From Planctomycetota bacterium (GTDB taxonomy: Bacteria > Planctomycetota > B15-G4 > JADJEK01), in the NCBI GenBank assembly GCA_016709145.1, contig JADJEK010000008.1:1-64000 (forward strand): 64,000 bases of DNA, read 5' to 3'. Positions 30,658 to 39,724 of the stretch are shown piece after piece (position 1 is the stretch's first letter; each line of letters begins with the position of its first letter). A program made the translations under genes and the position numbers. The notes under the pieces are model-generated. The model saw only the letters and a program-made list of their open reading frames with translations, was not told where the DNA came from and ran no database searches.

Positions 30658-30871
30658 AGCGGTGAGACCATCAGCTGCGACTCGGCCGCTCGGGCGCGCC
30701 CCTGCGGTCGACCCTACGCCACCGAAACAGCATGCGCGGCAGATCTCGTGATGTGCTTCGGACCAGCAACCCGGCGCCCAGACCGGAATGCGCGTGGGTC
30801 GGAGTCGGGTCGCCCGGAATCCGTGTCGCAAACGATCGCGCGATGCGTGGGACTCGTCGGGAGTACCCGCA

Positions 30872-32196
30872 ATGCGATTCACTCGATGGATAGACGTCTC
30901 GATCTGGTCGATCGCCGCCGCATTCGGTTCGGCCACGCCGCCACGGTCGTCGTCTCGAAGAACGGTCCGCTGCAAACCGTCCAGGCTGGCATCGACGCCG
31001 CTGCCGCGGGCGACACCGTCGTGATCAAAGCGGGGACCTACTTCGGCATCGCCACGATCGGCGCCGCCAAGACTGGACTCACGCTCAAGGGCTCCGGCAA
31101 GGTCGTGCTCGACGCGCGTGGCCCCGGTGGAGCGGACCTCGGCGCCGGCATCACGGTCGCAGCGACGGGCGTCACGATCCGCGGGCTGACGATCCGCAAT
31201 GCCGCCGCGCTCGGCGTCGGAACCGGCGACGGGATCCGCATCGATGCGGCGGGCTGCGTCGTCTCCGACTGCATCGTGACCGGATGCGAGAACGACGGAG
31301 TCGACGCGCGCACCGCGGACTGCGAGATCCTCGACTGCTCGTTCGTCAGCAACGACCGCGGCGTGGGCGGGCAGAACTCCGATCGCTTGCGAATCGTCGG
31401 CTGCACCTTCCGCGGCAACGACAACTCCATCGACCTCGTCGACAGCGACGACGTCCTCGTCGAGAAAGCGTCGATCAAAGACTCGGGGGTCGGCGACGTC
31501 ATCCGCTCCACGACGTCGAATCAGCTCACGGTCCGCAAGGTGAAGCTCTCCGACGCCGGCCAGATCGGTGATTTCTCCGGCGACGACCTTCTGATCGAAG
31601 ATGTCGTCGGCCGCCGCATCGGCGGCGGCGTGCGCATCTCCGGGAACACGGCCGTGGTGCGCGACCTCGACCTTGTCGACGTACACGACGCGTGCGCCGC
31701 AGTCGACGTCCGCGCGCCGAACTCCACGATCTCGAACATTCGCTGCGTCGACGCTTCGACCAACGCGATCTTCGTCGACGAGCTCGCGACGAATTGCCAG
31801 ATCGACGACGTCGTCGCGATCCGTTGCGGAACGATCGACGATCCGGCGTTCCTGGTCGACGGCGACGACGCGACTCTGACCGACTGTTCGATCGTGCGCT
31901 GTCCGACCGACGGTTTCTCGATCATCGCCGCCCGCGTGCACCTCACGCGATGCGTCGCGCGACAGTGCGCGATCGACGGATTCGATGTTCCGAACGACGC
32001 CAATGAAGCTGTGCTCGAAGACTGCGTGGCGACCCAATGCCTAGGCGAAGGGATCGAGATCTCGTCGCTCGACGTGTCGCTGCTCGGGTGCAACGCGAAG
32101 CAGAACCGGCTCGACTTCGCGAACGACGGGATTCTGGCGCTCGCGGACGTCGACTTCGTGACCGGCGGGTCGACCACTCCGCCCGAGATCGACTGA
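30872..32196 (+). pseudogene. Secreted right-handed beta-helix protein (paralogue 1), signal peptide out of frame
   Basis: The body, from about 30950, encodes TVVVSKNGPLQTVQAGIDAA and a long parallel beta-helix with stacked Cys/Ile coils (DGIRIDAAGCVVSDCIVTGC, TADCEILDCSFVSN, ATLTDCSIVRCPTDGFSI), ending NRLDFANDGILALADVDFVT. The two downstream paralogues have a signal peptide just before this body. Here a signal peptide (MRFTRWIDVSIWSIAAAFGS) starts at the ATG at 30872, behind GGGAG, but in a different frame. A one-base indel near 30940 would join them. An upstream in-frame start (30748) gives a non-hydrophobic N-terminus and is unlikely. If the frameshift is real the protein is not exported; if it is an error the gene is intact (about 440 residues). 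Confidence 0.7.
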
Positions 32197-32271
32197 GTTC
32201 CTTCGCCGATCTCGAGTTTCTCGTGTCGCGAGTTCCCGCCGACCGCGTGGATCCGTCCGGAGCAAAAGACC

Positions 32272-33588
32272 ATGAACACTGCACTCACCGTCCTCGCTTT
32301 CCTGTCGGCGACCGCGGTCGCTCCCGCGGCCACGATCGTGGTGTCGCCCAACGGCGCGTTGTCGACGGTGCAAGCAGGCGTCACCGCGGCCAGTGCGGGA
32401 GACACCGTGATCGTGAAAGCCGGGACCTACCCGGGAGTCGCGGTCATCGACGCGACGAAGACCGGCCTGATCCTGAAAGCTGCGGGAAAGGTCGTGCTCG
32501 ACGCGCGCGGCGCGGGTGGGACCGGGCTCGGTGCCGGTCTGCTCGTCGAAGCCACCGACGTCACGATTCGCGGCTTCACGATCCGGAACGCCAAGGACTC
32601 GATGACCGCCGAGGGCGATGGCATTCGGGTGACCGGCGCGCGCGTCACGATCGAGAACTGCATCGTGCGTCAGTGCCGTGACGAGGGCATCGATCTCGCG
32701 GCCACGGACGCCCTCGTGCGCAAGTGCGTTTTGATCGGCAACAACGTGGGTATCGATCTCGACGAGGCCCACCGGTCCCGCATCGAGAAATGTGTACTCC
32801 GCCTGAATCGAGCCAGCTTCTCATCACTCGCCTCGGACGACGTGGTCGTCACGAAGCTCGTTGCCACGGGCGGCGGCGCGAGCGACACCCTCCGCATCGA
32901 CGGCGGCGAGCGCTTCACGCTCACCGACGCGAAGCTCAGCGACTGCGGTGGGATCACCGCGGAGATCGTCAGCAACTCGGCGACTGTGAAGAAGGTCCGC
33001 GCGTTCCGCATGCTCGGCGGCATCGAAACCAAGGGCTCGGGCGCCACGCTCGACGACATCGAAGTGCGCGAGTTCCGCAACAACATGACGGGCGTGCTCA
33101 TCAACGGGCCGAACACCACACTGACGCGTGCCCGAATCTTCGGCACGCAGGCCGAAGGCGTGGTCGTCGACAGCAACGCGACCGGATGTGTGGTGCGTGA
33201 TTGCCGGGTCCAGCGCAGCGGCCTGCTCGACGTCGCCAACTACTTCATCACCGGCGCGAACACGACGATCGAGCGCTGCGTGGCCAAGGACGCGAACGGC
33301 GACGGCTTCCTCGTCGAGAGCGACGGCGTGACGCTGATCGACTGCGTCGCGATCGACTGCGTCCGCGACGGCTTCGACGTCGAGTCAGGAGCGAACCTCA
33401 CGACGCTCGACGACTGCACCGCGCGCGACTGTCGCGCCGAGGGCTTCGACATCTCCGGTACGAACGCGACGCTCTCGAACTGCGTCGCGAAGAAGAACCG
33501 GCTCGACTTCGCCAATGACGGGACGCTGTCCCAGGCCGACATCACGTTCACCACGGGCAGCGCGGCGACCGCGCCCGAGATCGACTGA
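32272..33588 (+). CDS. Secreted right-handed beta-helix repeat protein (paralogue 2)
   Basis: Protein of 438 residues with a signal peptide (MNTALTVLAFLSATAVAPAA). The body starts TIVVSPNGALSTVQAGVTAA, the common entry of pectate-lyase-like beta-helices (PbH1 repeats), with coils of about 22 residues such as VTIENCIVRQCRDEGIDLAA and VTLIDCVAIDCVRDGFDVES. It ends NRLDFANDGTLSQADITFTT-GSAA. No catalytic residues of a known lyase or hydrolase were recognised. The closest relatives are the two flanking genes on the same strand (gaps 75 and 104 bases), so this is a tandem family. Likely extracellular carbohydrate-binding or structural protein; enzymatic activity unproven. Confidence 0.85.
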   Translation: MNTALTVLAFLSATAVAPAATIVVSPNGALSTVQAGVTAASAGDTVIVKAGTYPGVAVIDATKTGLILKAAGKVVLDARGAGGTGLGAGLLVEATDVTIRGFTIRNAKDSMTAEGDGIRVTGARVTIENCIVRQCRDEGIDLAATDALVRKCVLIGNNVGIDLDEAHRSRIEKCVLRLNRASFSSLASDDVVVTKLVATGGGASDTLRIDGGERFTLTDAKLSDCGGITAEIVSNSATVKKVRAFRMLGGIETKGSGATLDDIEVREFRNNMTGVLINGPNTTLTRARIFGTQAEGVVVDSNATGCVVRDCRVQRSGLLDVANYFITGANTTIERCVAKDANGDGFLVESDGVTLIDCVAIDCVRDGFDVESGANLTTLDDCTARDCRAEGFDISGTNATLSNCVAKKNRLDFANDGTLSQADITFTTGSAATAPEID

Positions 33589-33692
33589 ACACCGCGGCTC
33601 TCGCTCCCGACGGACTTGGCTCCCCGGCGCGCGCGAGCGCGTCACGAACGACGAGACGGATCGCGGGCGCGAGCCCGCGTCGAAAGGCTCCC

Positions 33693-35060
33693 ATGAACCC
33701 GCGCACGATCCCGACTTCGACGACTTCCGCGCTCCTGCTGGCCCCGTTGGTCCTCGCGCTCCTCGGTGCGTCGGGCAGCGCTCGCGCCGCGGTGGTGACG
33801 GTTTCGAAGAACGGGCCGATCACGACGATCCAAGGCGGCATCGATGCCGCGGCCGACGGCGACACGGTGCGCGTCCTCGCCGGCACGTACGCCGAAGCGG
33901 TCGTCATCCCGCTGCAGAAGCCCGGGCTGATCCTGCAAGGCAAGGGCAAGGTGATCCTCGACGTGCGCGGCCCCGGCGGAGCGGCCCTCGGCTTCGGGAT
34001 CGACATCCAGGCGAACGGCGCGACCGTGCGCGGCCTCTCGATCCGCAACGCTGCGACGCTCGGTTTCGACACTGGCGACGGGATCCGCATCGTCGGTGAG
34101 CAAGCCCTGATCGAGAAATGTGCGTTCGAAGGCAATGAAGAAACCGGCGTCCATGTGTTCGGCGATACCGCTCGCATTCGCAAGTGCGTGTTCCGCTCGA
34201 ACGGCGACGGCATCGTCATCGACCAAGCTCTGAACGTCCGCGTCGAGTCCTGCGCGTTCCGCGCGTCCGGTTCCGGTTCGGTGCGCATGTTCGGAGCCAC
34301 CAACGCCGTGCTCGACAAGCTCACGGTCACGGAGGGCGGCAATGCATCGACCATCTCGACCTCCGGCGGCAACAGCGACGGGGTCGAAGTGACGCGGTGC
34401 AAGATCCGTTTGTCGGGGGATGGCGCGGTCATCCTGAACGGCAACGACTGTCGCATCGCCAACGTCGACGTCGTCCTGAGCTCCGGCGGACTGTTCGTCT
34501 CCGGCGATCGCGCCGTGATCGAGAAGTGCAAGCTCTTCACGTCCGTCGACGGCAGCGATGCGATCACGATCTCGCAAGGGGTCGACATCGAGATGCGGGA
34601 CAACTTCGTCAGCAGTTCGAGCGGCGGTTCGCTGTCGGTGCATGAATGCTCCGGCGGCTTCGTGACCGGCAACCGCGCGAAGAACACCGGCGGCGACGGC
34701 AACTCCGGCCTCGAGATCTCGTCGTGCACGAGCCTGTTGATCGAGAACAACGTCGTCACCACGTGCGGCGGCGACGCCTTCCGCATCTCCGGGGCGAACA
34801 ACGTCCTGCGCGACTGCGTCGCCAAGGATGCTGGAGTCGACGGCTTCGACATCCTCCCCGACGCCACGAACACCCGCCTCGAAGCCTGCATCGCGCTGCG
34901 CTGCGACGCCGAGGGCTTCGAGAACTCCTCGACCGGAGTTCAACTCGTCGACTGCGTCTCGAAGCACAACCGACTCGATCTCGCGAACGATGGCACGCTG
35001 GCGCTCGTCGACATCGTGTTCGCGACCGGTGGAGCGAACGTCACGCCCGAAGTCGATTGA
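33693..35060 (+). CDS. Secreted right-handed beta-helix repeat protein (paralogue 3)
   Basis: Protein of 455 residues, third member of the tandem beta-helix family. Signal peptide to about residue 31 (LLLAPLVLALLGASGSARAA). The body begins VVTVSKNGPITTIQGGIDAA and continues with PbH1-like coils (DGIRIVGEQALIEKCAFEGN, ARIRKCVFRSNGDGIVID, TSLLIENNVVTTCGGDAFRI). The C-terminal motif NRLDLANDGTLALVDIVFAT is shared with both neighbours. AAAGG precedes the ATG. Function as for its paralogues: an exported, probably surface or extracellular, beta-helix without a recognised active site. Confidence 0.85.
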   Translation: MNPRTIPTSTTSALLLAPLVLALLGASGSARAAVVTVSKNGPITTIQGGIDAAADGDTVRVLAGTYAEAVVIPLQKPGLILQGKGKVILDVRGPGGAALGFGIDIQANGATVRGLSIRNAATLGFDTGDGIRIVGEQALIEKCAFEGNEETGVHVFGDTARIRKCVFRSNGDGIVIDQALNVRVESCAFRASGSGSVRMFGATNAVLDKLTVTEGGNASTISTSGGNSDGVEVTRCKIRLSGDGAVILNGNDCRIANVDVVLSSGGLFVSGDRAVIEKCKLFTSVDGSDAITISQGVDIEMRDNFVSSSSGGSLSVHECSGGFVTGNRAKNTGGDGNSGLEISSCTSLLIENNVVTTCGGDAFRISGANNVLRDCVAKDAGVDGFDILPDATNTRLEACIALRCDAEGFENSSTGVQLVDCVSKHNRLDLANDGTLALVDIVFATGGANVTPEVD

Positions 35061-35100
35061 CGCGCGGCACGGCGGTCGGGCGCGTGAACCGCGACCCTCG

Positions 35101-36243
35101 TCAGCCCGCGGAGACGGCTGCGCTCTTGGCATTGCGGCGTGACCTGGCGCCGTTGACCAAGAACTCGGCCAGCGGAGAGCGCGCCACGATGCGCTCGTGG
35201 ATCGCGAGCGTCGTGATCGCCGTGACCACGCAGAGGATCGAGAACGTGACCGCCATCCCGAGCTCGAGCGGCTCGAGGGTGACGTACAGCGCGACCACGA
35301 CCGGCGCATGCAGGACGTACACGGTGTACGCCGCGGCCGTCATGCGACGCACCCAGCGTGGTGGCGAGGTCACACCGCGGAACGATCCGAGGATCGCGAG
35401 CGCGAGCGCCAACCGCATGAATTGGCGCACCCCGAGCATCAGCGTGTACGACCGCTGTTCGAGTCCGGTCGCCGTCGCGACTTGCATGGCGATCAGGGCG
35501 AGGACGAGCACGCTCCACGCTCGCCGCGGCTGCACGAGTGCGACCAGCCACGCACGCCGCGCTTGCACGAACGCTCCGAGCGCGAAGAACGGAGCGAACT
35601 CGTAGAGCTGCGGGAACGACACGAACACGACCACCGACGAGCACACGCGGTTGCCGAGCGCGGACAGCAAGGCGGAAGCGACCGGCACGAACGCCGTCGC
35701 CAGCGCGAGGTGCACGGCGCGCGGCTCCGCCGGCAAAGGCAGTCGACGCAGCATCCCGTCGATCAGCGCCCACGACGCGCAGTAGACGATCAAGTTGCCG
35801 ATGAACCACAGCGGGCCGAGCCACGCGCCCTGCAGGACGTAGTCGAGAACCGAATCGGGCAGCCGCGCGTACGTGCTCAACGCGTTCATCACGCCGTTCG
35901 CCGTCGACCCGATGAAGACCAACGGCACGCCGAGCCGGACCAAGCGGGCCCGCAGCGCCCCATTCGCGCCGTAGCGCTGGATCGACGTCGCGAAGAAGTA
36001 CCCCGCGATCACGAAGAACGCATGCATGCGGAACGCGCGCATGAAGTCCGTGATCCACGTGAACACGACGTGCGATTGGTCGGACGAGACGCGCCAGGGC
36101 TCGCCTTCGCGATAGATGACGGCGGCGTGCGAAACGATGCCGAGGACCATGAAGACGGCCCGAGCGACGTCGAATCCGACGTCGCGGTGTCCGCCCCCGG
36201 TATTCACTTGGCTCGACTCGCGAAACCCACCCGATTCGCTCAT
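35101..36243 (-). CDS. Acyltransferase-3 family membrane protein
   Basis: Protein of about 380 residues with roughly ten hydrophobic segments. The N-terminal block GHRDVGFDVARAVFMVLGIVSH has the Arg/Asp/Arg...His pattern of acyltransferase-3 (OafA/OpgC-like) proteins, and RMHAFFVIAGYFFATSIQRY is also typical. Members transfer acyl groups to sugars or glucans at the membrane. The start at 36243 (MSESGGFRESS) is preferred to an upstream GTG at 36261, though neither has a strong ribosome-binding site. It is convergent with the beta-helix tandem and divergent from the CotH-like gene. Substrate unknown. Confidence 0.85.
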   Translation of the reverse strand: MSESGGFRESSQVNTGGGHRDVGFDVARAVFMVLGIVSHAAVIYREGEPWRVSSDQSHVVFTWITDFMRAFRMHAFFVIAGYFFATSIQRYGANGALRARLVRLGVPLVFIGSTANGVMNALSTYARLPDSVLDYVLQGAWLGPLWFIGNLIVYCASWALIDGMLRRLPLPAEPRAVHLALATAFVPVASALLSALGNRVCSSVVVFVSFPQLYEFAPFFALGAFVQARRAWLVALVQPRRAWSVLVLALIAMQVATATGLEQRSYTLMLGVRQFMRLALALAILGSFRGVTSPPRWVRRMTAAAYTVYVLHAPVVVALYVTLEPLELGMAVTFSILCVVTAITTLAIHERIVARSPLAEFLVNGARSRRNAKSAAVSAG

Positions 36244-36508
36244 GAGGCGCCGGCAGTCCACGGGCAGTGCGCGGAGGAATCAAGGGCGAGCAGATCGACG
36301 GGCCCATGCGACGACCGGCGTCGTCCACCCCGGGCGCGAAGTCCCTGGCGCGGGATCCTCACTGCGCAGATGAAGATTTCGTTCGATTTCCAAAAAGTCA
36401 GAAGCCCTGTCGTCGGCTCTCATCGGTTGCAATCGATCCCGCCTATCCCTCGGCGGGGATGCCCACCCACGCAACCCCCTCGACGTCCGACCCCTTGGAG
36501 TCCCCGCG

Positions 36509-38881
36509 ATGCTTCGCCCGATGCTGCTCCTCGCCCTGATCCTCGGCGCTTCCTCGGCACGAGGACAAGACTTCTACGACGTGAACGTGCTGCGCACGGT
36601 CGACCTCCAGTTCCACGACGCGAACTGGTGGACGCTGCTGCAGCAGAACTACGTGTCCCAGACCAACATCCTGGCCGACCTCACGGTCGAGAACGTCACG
36701 TACCCCGACGTCGGTGTGCGCATCCGCGGCAACACTTCGTACACGGCTCTGCCGTCCGGCTCGCAAAAGGTGTCGCTGAACATCGAAACCGACAGCGTCC
36801 ACCCCGACCAGACGGTCATGGGTTACAAGAACCTGAACTTCAACAACTCGTTCCACGACCCGACGTTCTGTCGCGAGGTCGTCTACATGAACGTATTGGC
36901 GAAGTGGATCCCGTGCGGCAGGGCGAACCACATCAACTTGACGCTGAACGGGTCGAACTGGGGCGTGTACGCGAACGTCCAGCAGTACGACAAGACCCTG
37001 CTGAAGGAGCACTTCGACGACGCCGACGGCATGCGTGTGAAGTGCGCCAACAACCCCAATGGTCCGGGCCTGCAATACGTCGGCACGAACCCTTCTTCGT
37101 ATTCGGGCTACGAGATCAAGGACCCGGGCGGCTTCGCGAACCCGGTCGCCGAGTTGATCGCGCTGTGCCTGGCGATCGACAACACGCCCTCCGCGAATTG
37201 GCCGACGATCGACCAGAAGTTCGCGATCGACCCGTCGTCGTGGACCGTCGCGTTCGAGAACCTGTTCTCGGACGACGACAGCTACGTGAACAAGGGCGCG
37301 GACTTCGTCTACTACCGCAACCCGATCGATGGCCGCGCCTACTTGCATCAGGCCGACGGCAACGAGACGTTCACGGTCGCGACGTGGGCCGCCGACTTCC
37401 ACTTCACGCAAACGACGAAACCGGTGCTGAACAACGTGCTGGCGTCGACGGAGATGCGCGGTCGCTACTTCGCCCACTTGCGCTCCGCGCTGGCTGAACT
37501 CGATTGGGCCGTGCTCGGGCCGGAATTCACGGCGCGCCGCAACCTGATCGATGCCGCGGTGCAAGCCGATCCGAAGAAGCTCTACAGCTACACGCTGTTC
37601 GTGAACAACTTCACCACCACCGTCAATCTCGGCGGCAGTCCGCCGTTCGGCGGCTCGTTGATCGGCCTGCAGCAGTTCGTGACGCAGCGCCGCGCCAATC
37701 TGCTCGCCAACCCCGAGGTCGCCGCGGTCGCTCCCACGATCACGAACCTCAACCACAGCTCGAGCACGCCCGGCGCGAACATCTACATCACGGCCAACGT
37801 CGCGGCATCGACCGCGATCGCGAGCGTGACGCTCTACTACCAACCGACTCCGAGCGCGCCGTACTCTCGCATCGCGATGACCGATGCCGGCACGGCGAAC
37901 GATGGCGCAGCAGGTGACGGACTCTACGGCGTGCTGCTCCCCGTCACGGGCGTCGGTGGCCAGAAGGTGCGCTACTACGTCGGCGCCACGGCGGCCGCTA
38001 CGTTTTCGCCGCAACGATTCGAACCGGAGACGTCCGAGCTCGACCCGCGCGTCATCACGTTCCCCGGCGGAGCGGTCGCCAGCGACGTCGTGATCAACGA
38101 GTTCCTCGCGAGCAACACCGCGGTCATCCAGGATCCGGCCGGCGCGTTCGAGGATTACGTCGAGCTCTACAACAAGGGCACGACGACGATCGACCTGTCG
38201 GGCAAGTACATGTCCGACACGCTCGGCAATCCGACGAAGTGGCAGTTCCCGAGCGGCGTCCAGATCGCGCCGGGCCAGACGCTGTTGATCTGGGCCGACG
38301 AGGACATGACCGAGGGCCCGACGCACGCGGACTTCAAGTTGTCCGCGGGTGGCGAAGAGATCGGGTTGTGGGACACCGACGGCCTGACGCTGCTCGACAG
38401 CGTCACGTTCGGACCTCAAGTCGCGAACGTCTCGACCGGTCGACTGACCGATGGCGGCAGCTTGTCGGTCACGTTCGCCGCTCCGACGCCAGGTACGTTG
38501 AACGACCCCGGCTGCGGTTTGCGCACCTACGATCAGCTCAGCCCGACGGCACACACGCTCGACCTCAGCGCGACCGGGTCCGGCTCGATCTCGACGACCG
38601 TCAACTTCACGGCGACGGGAATGCAAAGCAACGGCCTTGGTTACTTCGCGCTCGACTTCACGCCGACACACATCCCGCTGTCGCCGACGCTCGTCGCCTT
38701 GATGACCGGCTCGATCGTGATCCCGCTCCCGACGGATGCGTCGGGTTCGTTCACGGTCCCGTTGTTCATCCCGAACGACTCCGGGCTGATCGGTACCGAC
38801 GTCTACGTCCAAGTCGCCGGTCTCTCGTCGACGGCCGTGTTCACGGCCTCGAACGCGGTGCACCTGTCGGTCTGCCCGTAA
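36509..38881 (+). CDS. CotH-like protein with lamin-tail domain, secreted
   Basis: Protein of 790 residues; ATG with GGAG upstream and a signal peptide (LLLALILGASSARGQ). Residues about 22-390 form a CotH-type kinase-like domain (VRIRGNTSY, KVSLNIETD, MGYKNLNFNNSFHDPTFCRE, NGSNWGVYANVQQYDKTLLK). Where CotH kinases have a WDLD-type metal site, this protein reads HQADGNETF, so activity is uncertain. An Ig-like region (about 410-500) is followed by a lamin-tail domain (about 527-645: VINEFLASNTAVIQDPAGAF, EDYVELYNKGTTTIDLSGKY). The C-terminal beta region ends HLSVCP. Such CotH-LTD proteins are common exported proteins in Planctomycetota. Confidence 0.87.
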   Translation: MLRPMLLLALILGASSARGQDFYDVNVLRTVDLQFHDANWWTLLQQNYVSQTNILADLTVENVTYPDVGVRIRGNTSYTALPSGSQKVSLNIETDSVHPDQTVMGYKNLNFNNSFHDPTFCREVVYMNVLAKWIPCGRANHINLTLNGSNWGVYANVQQYDKTLLKEHFDDADGMRVKCANNPNGPGLQYVGTNPSSYSGYEIKDPGGFANPVAELIALCLAIDNTPSANWPTIDQKFAIDPSSWTVAFENLFSDDDSYVNKGADFVYYRNPIDGRAYLHQADGNETFTVATWAADFHFTQTTKPVLNNVLASTEMRGRYFAHLRSALAELDWAVLGPEFTARRNLIDAAVQADPKKLYSYTLFVNNFTTTVNLGGSPPFGGSLIGLQQFVTQRRANLLANPEVAAVAPTITNLNHSSSTPGANIYITANVAASTAIASVTLYYQPTPSAPYSRIAMTDAGTANDGAAGDGLYGVLLPVTGVGGQKVRYYVGATAAATFSPQRFEPETSELDPRVITFPGGAVASDVVINEFLASNTAVIQDPAGAFEDYVELYNKGTTTIDLSGKYMSDTLGNPTKWQFPSGVQIAPGQTLLIWADEDMTEGPTHADFKLSAGGEEIGLWDTDGLTLLDSVTFGPQVANVSTGRLTDGGSLSVTFAAPTPGTLNDPGCGLRTYDQLSPTAHTLDLSATGSGSISTTVNFTATGMQSNGLGYFALDFTPTHIPLSPTLVALMTGSIVIPLPTDASGSFTVPLFIPNDSGLIGTDVYVQVAGLSSTAVFTASNAVHLSVCP

Positions 38882-38896
38882 CGAACGGCAAACGCT

Positions 38897-38928
38897 GGAA
38901 CGCGTGAGCCGTGAGGCTCACGCGTTCC
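38897..38928. terminator. Bidirectional terminator hairpin
   Basis: A perfect 14-bp stem, GGAACGCGTGAGCC (38897-38910) with GGCTCACGCGTTCC (38915-38928), and a GTGA loop. It lies between the convergent CotH-like and DoxX genes and overlaps the last codons of DoxX. Short T-tracts; shape and place support a shared terminator. Confidence 0.7.
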
Positions 38929-39355
38929 GCGACGCCCGACCTCGGTTCCAACGCCTTGCACCGCGCGCGGCGAGCACGCCGCGAAACGCCGGCGCGTACT
39001 CCCAGGCGAGGAACAGCTCCATCACCAGCACGACGTAGGCGATCGCCAAGCCGTCTTGGTCGACGAAGTGGTGGAACAGAACGATGTTCACGATGACCGG
39101 CGCGAGCAGCGTCAGTCCGAGCGGCACGAATCGACCGACGAGGACGAGCAGCCCACCGACGAACTGCGTCGCACCGATCATCGGCAGCATGTACTTCGTG
39201 TTCGCCATCGCCGTGAAGAACGCGGTCACCGCTTCCGGCAGGTCCGGCGGCGGTGGGAACACCGGCTTGCCGAAAGCCGTCAGCACGCCGTTCAGTCCGA
39301 ACACCGTGAACATGAGACCGAAGACGACGCGGACGATGGTGGCTGCGATGCGCAT
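38918..39355 (-). CDS. DoxX-like small membrane protein
   Basis: Protein of 145 residues with four predicted membrane helices: AATIVRVVFGLMFTVFGLNG, YMLPMIGATQFVGGLLVLVG, PLGLTLLAPVIVNIVLFHHF and LAIAYVVLVMELFLAWEYAP. The arrangement and the HHF motif fit the DoxX family. Members are inner-membrane proteins linked to quinone or thiol redox chemistry in some species, but no specific role can be given here. It ends in a basic Arg-rich tail and is isolated, convergent with the CotH-like gene. Confidence 0.85.
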   Translation of the reverse strand: MRIAATIVRVVFGLMFTVFGLNGVLTAFGKPVFPPPPDLPEAVTAFFTAMANTKYMLPMIGATQFVGGLLVLVGRFVPLGLTLLAPVIVNIVLFHHFVDQDGLAIAYVVLVMELFLAWEYAPAFRGVLAARGARRWNRGRASRNA

Positions 39356-39724
39356 GCGGAGTCCGATGCCAACTCCGAGTCGAAGAGCGGGCTGACCCTA
39401 CGCGATGTCGTCGGGCGTCGCCACTCGACGCGCGAGTCGAGTGAGGCCGCCTCGAGGGAGTCGATCGCATTCGACGCACGACACCGCGGTGGTCTTCGGC
39501 CCCGCTTCGGCAGGGCCGCTGCGAGCGGATTCGCGGTGTGAAATTCCGAGGGAATCTTGGCGGACACGTCGCCGCGCTTGCGTGGTGCACGCCGGGCGAG
39601 AAGGGCATCGAGCGCCAGCGACGCCCGCTGCGACCTCGAATCCACTAGTCACCGCGGACGAGCGACGCGTGCACTCGCACGAGCCGCGCCGCCAGCGGTG
39701 CGCACCACGAAACCGCGAGGGCCC
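39356..39724. other. Intergenic region without a recognised gene (369 bases)
   Basis: Lies between the divergent DoxX gene and the four-gene unknown cluster. No frame shows a credible start with ribosome-binding site. The only clear element is GCGAGGG just before the ATG at 39725. Promoters for both directions are expected here but none is distinct. Confidence 0.4.

Noticed and set aside
30748..30950. Start of beta-helix paralogue 1 at 30748
   Set aside because: The resulting N-terminus is charged and not a signal peptide, unlike both paralogues; an out-of-frame signal peptide with ribosome-binding site exists at 30872.
33642..35309. Long minus-strand frames opposite the beta-helix genes
   Set aside because: Antisense shadows produced by codon bias; no ribosome-binding site or family resemblance.
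36443..38863. 806-codon open frame opposite the CotH-like gene
   Set aside because: Val/Arg/Asp-rich composition without domains, typical of antisense frames in GC-rich DNA; the plus-strand gene has signal peptide and known domains.
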